Origin: Zizania palustris
Taxonomy: Eukaryota > Streptophyta > Magnoliopsida > Poales > Poaceae
Reading direction: 5' to 3'
NCBI GenBank assembly: GCA_019279435.1
Contig: JAAALK010000082.1
Span: forward strand, 79,332,989 to 79,396,988
Length of the DNA: 64,000 nucleotides
The notes beneath the pieces were generated by a model. It worked only from the letters and a program-made list of their open reading frames with translations, had not been told where the DNA came from and did not search any database. Below are positions 59,201 through 64,000 of the stretch, piece by piece (the first letter of the stretch is position 1; every line of letters begins with the position of its first letter). The translations under genes and the position numbers were made by a program.

Positions 59201-60363
59201 GCGGCATGGGCTTCTTCGGCGGTGACGTGGTTGACCTTGGCGCGGATGGCGGGGTTGGAGGCGACGCCTTGAGCACGCTTGGGATGAGGGCACTGATGGG
59301 AGTAGTGCCCCTCCTGGCGGCAGTTGAAGCATACTACAGGCTTGCCATGCCTGTCTCTCAGAATTTCTGGCTTCTTGGCCGGGGCAGCTGGGGCGGTTGG
59401 TGCGGCGGGAGCGGGGCGAGGTTGACTGGCTCCGGCATTGGCGGCTGGTGGTTCCGGACGATATACTGGGCGGGGGTGGTACTGCTGCGCTGGTGGAGGT
59501 GGAGCAAAGCGGGGTCTCTGGGCCATTCCTTGGTTCTGCCTGAAAGCTATCATCCTCTTTTTCTTCAGGTCGACCTTGTTCTGCTGGGTCTCCTGCATGA
59601 TGGCTTTGTTCACCAACTTTTGGAAGTTGGCGAAATCTCCAGAGATAAGCTGTAAGGACAGCTCATCCTTCAGTCCCCGGAGGAACTTGGCCTGTCTGGC
59701 CGCATCAGTACAGACCTCCTCAGGTGCGTACCTCGCCAGACGGTTAAACTCGTGCAGGTATTCTATAACAGACCTGCTCCCCTGCTGCAGGTCTCTGAAC
59801 TCCTGTTGTTTCTGTGCGATAACACCGTCGGGGATGTGGGCGGCACGGAAAGCGGCCGAAAACTCTGCCCAAGTATGGGCGTGGCCCTCGGGCAAAGTCT
59901 CACGATGATTGTCCCACCACTCTGCGGCGGGACCATGAAGCTGGTGGGTGGCGAAGGCCACCCTCTCCTGCTCAGTGCAGGTCAGCAGATCGAGCTTCTT
60001 CTCAATAGCTCGCAACCAATCCCCAGCCTCCATGGGGTTGGTGGTGCTCGAGAAGGTCGGTGGGCGGACTCGGAGGAACTCTGAGAGCTGGGATGCGGGA
60101 GCGGGAGCTGGTGTGGCGGGTCGGGGCAACTCGGGCTGTTGGTGGAGGCGGAAGAGATGAGCCTGCTGCTCTTGCATCTGCTGCTGTTGCTGCTGCATCT
60201 GGTTCAGAAGGGCTGAGACCAGCTGGTTTTGCGTGGCCATCATCTCGGCCAGAGTGGGATGATTGGCAACCGGGGCTTGCCTTTGCCCGGTGGCTCCCCA
60301 TTGTGGCAAGTTGCCACTCTCTCCTCCGTTCTGAGGAGCGTCGGAACCCTGAGTGTTGGTCAT
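56242..60363 (-). CDS. gag-pol: Gag-Pol of chromovirus K
   Basis: One open frame of 1373 residues. Gag core about residues 95-290 (NPMEAGDWLRAIEKKLD, PAAEWWDNHRE); zinc knuckle CFNCRQEGHYSHQC near 344; protease VLFDTGATHSFIS near 404; RT with PRIDDLFDQLKG, SKFDLHSGYHQLRI and FIDDILIYSK near 717; RNase H FHVYCDASRQGLGCVLM near 859; integrase finger with HETLYSIHPGSTKM and CDTCRR near 1079-1110; catalytic MDFITGLP, SDRGSQF and DGQTERVNQ. The start MTNTQGSDA at 60363 is the first ATG of the frame after the extra ORF. It makes capsid, protease, RT/RNase H and integrase. It stops early at 56242, losing the chromodomain. Confidence 0.95.
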   Translation of the reverse strand: MTNTQGSDAPQNGGESGNLPQWGATGQRQAPVANHPTLAEMMATQNQLVSALLNQMQQQQQQMQEQQAHLFRLHQQPELPRPATPAPAPASQLSEFLRVRPPTFSSTTNPMEAGDWLRAIEKKLDLLTCTEQERVAFATHQLHGPAAEWWDNHRETLPEGHAHTWAEFSAAFRAAHIPDGVIAQKQQEFRDLQQGSRSVIEYLHEFNRLARYAPEEVCTDAARQAKFLRGLKDELSLQLISGDFANFQKLVNKAIMQETQQNKVDLKKKRMIAFRQNQGMAQRPRFAPPPPAQQYHPRPVYRPEPPAANAGASQPRPAPAAPTAPAAPAKKPEILRDRHGKPVVCFNCRQEGHYSHQCPHPKRAQGVASNPAIRAKVNHVTAEEAHAAPEIVMGKFMVHSSLAVVLFDTGATHSFISTAFVESNALDISELPRPVLIATPGKQTLAYSFSPRVWVDIQGMIFWADPILIECQGLDLILGMDWLNKHQGVIECAQRKVTVTNEEGIIVTFQMPSMKAGRTRLHQITLEEIPVVSEYPEVFPEDLPGMPPKRDIEFRIDLVPGTTPIYKRPYRMAANELAEMKQQLEDLEKKGYIRPSTSPWGAPVIFVEKKEDKAKRMCVDYRALNEVTIKNKYSLPRIDDLFDQLKGATVFSKFDLHSGYHQLRIREEDIPKTVFTTRYGLYECTVMSFGLTSAPAFFMNMMNKVFMEYLDKFIVVFIDDILIYSKDQKEHEAHLRLTLGKLREHQLYAKYSKCKFWTAEVKFLGHIISAQGIAVDPATVEAVTDWLPPMNVSEIRSFLGLAGYYRRFIENFSKIAKPMTKLLQKGEKFEWTPECEESFRTLKTRLVSAPILTLPDIRKDFHVYCDASRQGLGCVLMQDGKVISYASRQLRPHELNYSTHDLELAAVVHTLKIWRHYLVGNRCEIFTDHKSLKYIFTQPDLNLRQRRWLELIKDYDLGIHYHPGKVNVVADALSRKGYCTAMMIQEHAPLLCREMEKLNLGLTTRAYLATLETQPILFEQIREAQLEDPDIAAIRKNMRQGKALGFSEDENGTMWFGTRICVPDKPEIKTLILREAHETLYSIHPGSTKMYQDLKERYWWVSMKREIAQFIAECDTCRRVKAEHQRPAGLLQPLKVPEWKWEEIGMDFITGLPKTQLGYDSIWVIIDRLTKVAHFIPVKTTFSGPKLAELYMARIVCLHGVPKKIVSDRGSQFTSCFWKNLQEEMGTRLNFSTAYHPQTDGQTERVNQILEDMLRACVLDFGATWDKSLPYAEFSYNNSYQASLQMSPFEALYGRKCRTPLLWDQTGESQVFGTDILREAEEKVRIIRDRLKTAQSRQKSYTDNRRRDLAFEEGDHVYLRVTPLRGTQRFNMR

Positions 60364-60537
60364 CCTGGAGTTTTCAAAGTAGACATATTTATTTTAGCGA
60401 ATTCTTTATATTTATTTCAGAAGGGTACCGTTCTTGCGGTTACATTTATTTATTTATTCATTCATGCCTTATGTTTTGACATGAATGGTAAAACAAGCAA
60501 GCAAAAATGAAAAGAACAATCAACCGTAAAACTACGT
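60364..60537 (-). other. Spacer between extra ORF and gag of element K
   Basis: About 170 bp, AT-rich, no ORF. It separates the upstream ORF from the gag start. Confidence 0.6.
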
Positions 60538-61344
60538 CTACGGTAGCTCGGGGGACGGCTCAATCTCGGGCTCGTGGGAGATGGTCGGGGTCGAGGAGCT
60601 GGACGATCCGGCGGGTGGTGCACTGCGGGAGATCCTCTTGGGCCTCACAGTAGGGATCCGAAGGGGTTTCTTCCTGCGAGGCAGAATAGGTGCGATCTCC
60701 TCAATGTCCTTCTTTAATTCCTCGACCTGGTAGCGGAGCTATGGGTTGGTGGCGACACGCTGCCGAAGGAGCTCATTTTGACGTCGTAACTCCTCTGCCT
60801 CGGCAGCCAAACGATGTCCCTGCTGGATGCGGCGACGAAGATCTCCGTTCTCGCGGTTCAGATCCTCAGAAGATTGTCGGTAGAAGCTGATTGTGTCGCG
60901 CTGTCCATTGGCGTCCTGCAGTGCCTCGTAATGAAGATCATCCATGGCTTCCAACAAGCGCATGGTATGACCAATCGCCGAATGGCGCTGGGAGAGTGTG
61001 CTGATGAAGACACTGTGGGGACTCCCTGGGGTGCGAAGAGGCACGAAGCGAAAGTCCGTGTCGTAGAGCTCGCTGTCGTAGATCATCTGGAGCTCTGTGA
61101 GTGCCTGGAGGGCGGTGCGCTGGCTGGCAACCAGGAAGGTAGGTCCTCCTCCGCGGTAGGTGTGAGCTGTCTGAGGGGAGGGCTGGACGACGACGGTGAC
61201 CTCGCAGAAGCTCTCTTCCTCGTCTGGGAAGACTCCATGGTACATCGGCTCATGCTCAAATCCGAGGAAGCTGACGAGCATGCGTAGCTCGCGAATGAAT
61301 TCGGCCTCATCACGAAGAGTCCCGCTCATGGTATGAACCGGCAT
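60538..61344 (-). CDS. Extra ORF upstream of gag in element K (orf0-like), one internal TAG
   Basis: Same strand as gag, between primer binding site and gag. ATG at 61344 opens MPVHTMSGTLRDEAEFIREL. The frame runs 201 codons to TAG (60739-60741) and then stays open for 66 more codons to TAG at 60538-60540, about 268 residues with the amber. The first part has FLGFEHEPMYHGVFPDEEES and a conserved-looking globular block. Residues about 160-230 are a Glu/Arg/Leu-rich coiled coil (ENGDLRRRIQQGHRL), continuing past the amber as QVEELKKDIEEI. The tail is basic, then Pro/Ser-rich. I recall an orf0 upstream of gag in rice RIRE3/RIRE8. Function unknown; no Pfam family is recognised. Confidence 0.75.
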
Positions 61345-61467
61345 CTACAAAAGAGAGAAAATTTTTGTGAAAACCTCGGAAGATGAGAGGATCAGCAGTG
61401 TTTGTAAGAAAATATAGAATGTATAAGTCCTAGGGTCAGGTCTGTTTGACTTCCTACAGTCAAGTCG

Positions 61468-61479
61468 GCTCTGATACCA
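61468..61479 (-). other. Primer binding site of element K (initiator tRNA-Met type)
   Basis: Minus strand TGGTATCAGAGC begins a few bases inside the 5' LTR and is a perfect match to the usual plant initiator-Met site over 12 bases. Confidence 0.85.
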
Positions 61480-61482
61480 TCT

Positions 61483-63818
61483 TGTCGCGCCCCGATTTAA
61501 TAAATCAGGACTTTATTGAAATTCCATAGAAAATCAATAAAACAAGACGTTCATCATGCGACCACGTACAATACGGGCAATCATTCACGGTTCGTAGACC
61601 GCATTAATACAAAAGTGAATAAAGATGAAGAGAAACTAATAAAATAAGGGTCCTAGATGAACGCCTCCTTCTAGTCTCGCCTTGACTGGGTCGCTACTCC
61701 TGACCTTCATCCTCCTCGTAGTAGACCGGCTCTGATGGTGTAAGTCAACGGGGTGAGTACAGATGTACTCAACAAGCCACCGAATGCAAATATAATGCAA
61801 GGTAAAAACAAGGGAGATAGTGGCTAGTTTTGCGGAAGCAGCATAATTGTAAAGCTTTAAATGTGAGCAATTTATTAGTACGGAAAAGTAAACATGTGTG
61901 TGTGCATCATCATCTTCTAACTCGAGGGGTACAGTCAGCCCCACCTCGCTCAACAGTCCTTACGTGCCATGAATAACTCTACCATTCAAACAATTGTAAA
62001 CTAACTGCGAGTAGTCACATAACCCACCCTTGACCGTGGGCTCGGCTTTTCGAAAAGATTGAATTACTCTGATCAGAGATGTACCACTGTACCCACAAGG
62101 CACGCACTCATCACCTACACCAAAGTGTAACGAGATGACCCATCACACGGGAACTCGTGCCAAAACCTTCCATATAGTCCACCCCGACCCAATAGCACCC
62201 TCTTATGGGTTTCATATGGTGTCCCGACGCATCGGAGCCCCACCATACCTCCCCTTGAGCCTCGTCGGTACAAGTCGCCCGCAGGCTAGCCCCTTGCCCC
62301 CTCCTCTATGGTGCATCGAGCCGGAGTATTCCATACTTCCAGTTAGGACTTACCCATTAGACTTGTGGTTGGTACGGAAGTGCTTTGCAACAGATCCCGC
62401 AGACCGGTCCTTATAGTGCCCCGGGTGCGACAAACCAGTGCCCGAGCTTGCACCCGGAACCCACCATACTTATAACCTAGCCAACTCCAACAGAGTCCAA
62501 AGACGAGAATAACAGGGAAATACATATACAGAATCCAGCTATCTACGACTCGTTCTTTTTAACCTATAGCAGTTGAGCCGGTACATTGGGCACTAGCTAC
62601 TATTTTAATAGTAGAGTGACAAGGAGTTAAGGCTCAATAAGCATGGCTTGGGTTTGCACACAAGGACAGGGATCTGATAAATATAAGTGTAAGGCTTGAT
62701 TATTGGACTAATGCAATATTAACCTATGGGTTATAGCGATAACTTATTAAAACATGGGCTCAATTATGATCAACTGTTTCCACAGAGATGGACGATGACT
62801 TGCCTTGATCAGCAAAGGGGGATGGAGGAACCTCGGGGTAAAACTCCTGCTCCTCGATGAACTCGTAGTCTTCTCGATACAGAAAAATAAATAATACATT
62901 CAATAAACAGATAAAATCCACCAAATAAATGAACATACATAGTTGTGGGTGTTTTTATGTGAAGTAATCATTTTAATATTCTGAGTTTTTGCATAAAACA
63001 GTGAAGTTTAACTTTTTAGGATTTTTCCTAATTTATTTTGCTGAATTAATAATTTATCCCTAAGGGGTTTCTATTCTTTTATTTGCTAAAAATATTTTGG
63101 GTAACAGTAACATACTGTTTTTATGGCATTAAAGTGTAGAGAATAATTTACTGAATTTAACAAAATTTGAATGGTGAAATTTGGAGTTAAATTGAGCAAG
63201 ATATGAATTTTTAAAGTTTAAACTATTTTCTGAATTTTATTTAAAACCAGAAAACAGTCTCTGGTCCACGGTGAACCAGGTTCACCGTGAACCCGTGACT
63301 GTGCGCGTGGACTCGAGCGACCGGGACCGTTGGATCTAGATCCAGCGGCCAGATGTGAGGCGGGATACTTTAAATGAAAATGGACGGTCCTGATTAGATC
63401 CTAGCGAACGGGTATGACGTGGACGCACGGGATTAAGTCAACGTTTTTAAGTTGGAACCGACGGCCGAGATCGCGTGGTACCGCTTTGACCAGATCCGAG
63501 GGCCTGGATTAGATCCCGAAGGGATTTAATCTTAGCCCTCCGATCTTGATCGGACGGCCAGGAACTCGTTCGGCACGACACGACGCAAGGGGGCGCGTAC
63601 CCCCTTCGTCTCCGGTGACGGCGGGCTCGGGTGCGGCCACGGTGGCGACGGCAAGGGCCTAGGGGCCTAGCTCATGGCGAAAATGGAAAGAGGAGAGGAT
63701 GGCGATCACTATGATACCTCCGACGGTGACGGAGGGCGACGGACGGCAGCCGGCGGCGAGGGTAGACGAAGCAGGGCGTTCGGGTGGTCGACGGCGACGG
63801 CGATCCGGTGGTCTTCAC
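61483..63818 (-). repeat. 5' LTR of element K, R-U5 part, broken by element L
   Basis: Begins TGTCGCGCCCCGATTTAATA and matches 52534-54869 without any indel. It stops after GGTCTTCAC where an inverted LTR starts. Its U3 and TATA box should lie on the far side of L. Confidence 0.92.
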
Positions 63819-64000
63819 TGTAACACCCCAGAAATTAAAAAGGATTAAAATAAAGGAAAAACAGTATTTAAATCATTTCTGGATTTATTATTAAAGAAAA
63901 AATCACAAAAGAACTCAAATAAAGCCAAACAAGGAGAAATACTCAAAATCTGGACTTGAAAATTTTATGAGATGAACTAGAGACCAAAATATAATTTTAA
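63819..64000 (+). repeat. Start of inverted Tekay-like LTR L
   Basis: TGTAACACCCCAGAAATTAAAAAGG and what follows is the reverse complement of the end of K's LTR (55660-55843). This is a plus-oriented member of the same family inserted in K's LTR. Expected target duplication is TTCAC (63814-63818); the other side is outside the window. Confidence 0.88.

Larger units (their letters stand above)
52534..63818 (-). mobile_element. Tekay/RIRE3-like Ty3/gypsy chromovirus K
   Basis: Left LTR 52534-55843, internal region 55844-61482 and right LTR 61483 onward, the latter broken at 63818 by inverted element L. Order on the minus strand is LTR, initiator-Met primer binding site, extra ORF, gag-pol, chromodomain, polypurine tract, LTR. 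The left target bases are CTTAG (52529-52533). The LTRs have equal length over the 2336 bp comparable here. I count roughly 35 differences by eye, so the insertion is fairly recent. Long LTRs, an integrase chromodomain and the extra upstream ORF fit the Tekay/Del clade and RIRE3 of rice. Confidence 0.92.

Overview
The window is plant nuclear DNA, most likely from a grass (an inference from repeat types and GC-rich long LTRs, not proven). It is almost wholly made of nested LTR retrotransposons around one ordinary host gene. I see no CRISPR array, operon, tRNA or rRNA gene. Capital letters name the elements; coordinates marked 'about' are by-eye boundaries.

1-2745: the 3' part of a Tekay/RIRE3-like Ty3/gypsy LTR (H, minus orientation) sitting in a decayed Ty1/copia SIRE-type element B (2746-19573, plus). 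B is split again by a second SIRE-type element, A (4607-14856, plus; both LTRs, TSD TATTG), which landed exactly on B's reverse-transcriptase YIDD motif. B itself lies in a fragment of a Tat-type gypsy element G (5' LTR 19708-20264), which lies in the first gag codons of another copia element F (minus).

20294-31917: element E, a very young Tat-lineage Ty3/gypsy (minus). Its 495-bp LTRs differ at one base by eye and it has a perfect TSD GCTAT. Gag-Pol (31360-25964) is one frame with a single TAG. On the opposite strand it carries a large spliced gene (21267-25003, plus) with its own TATA box. A 60-bp tandem repeat lies between the two convergent genes.

32003-about 33500: 5' LTR of F. 35413-39776: the only host gene, a seven-exon proteasome assembly chaperone 3 (PAC3/PSMG3)-like gene on the plus strand, about 130 codons, with an in-frame TGA in exon 3. 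Its first coding intron holds a solo LTR (I) that itself holds a smaller solo LTR (J); both have perfect TSDs. Small foldback elements lie upstream and in the same intron.

41860 to beyond the window: SIRE-type element C (minus), whose gag is broken by a 3.5-kb solo LTR (D, TSD ATCCC). Its RT is missing and replaced by a patch of gypsy LTR and an inverted RNase H segment. C's 5' LTR holds a nearly complete Tekay/RIRE3-like chromovirus K (52534-63818, minus) with an extra ORF upstream of gag. K's 5' LTR is in turn broken by an inverted relative, L (63819-64000+).

The parts that most deserve follow-up are the antisense spliced gene of E, the extra upstream ORF of K, the scrambled RNase H of C, and the host chaperone gene with its premature stop and intron load.
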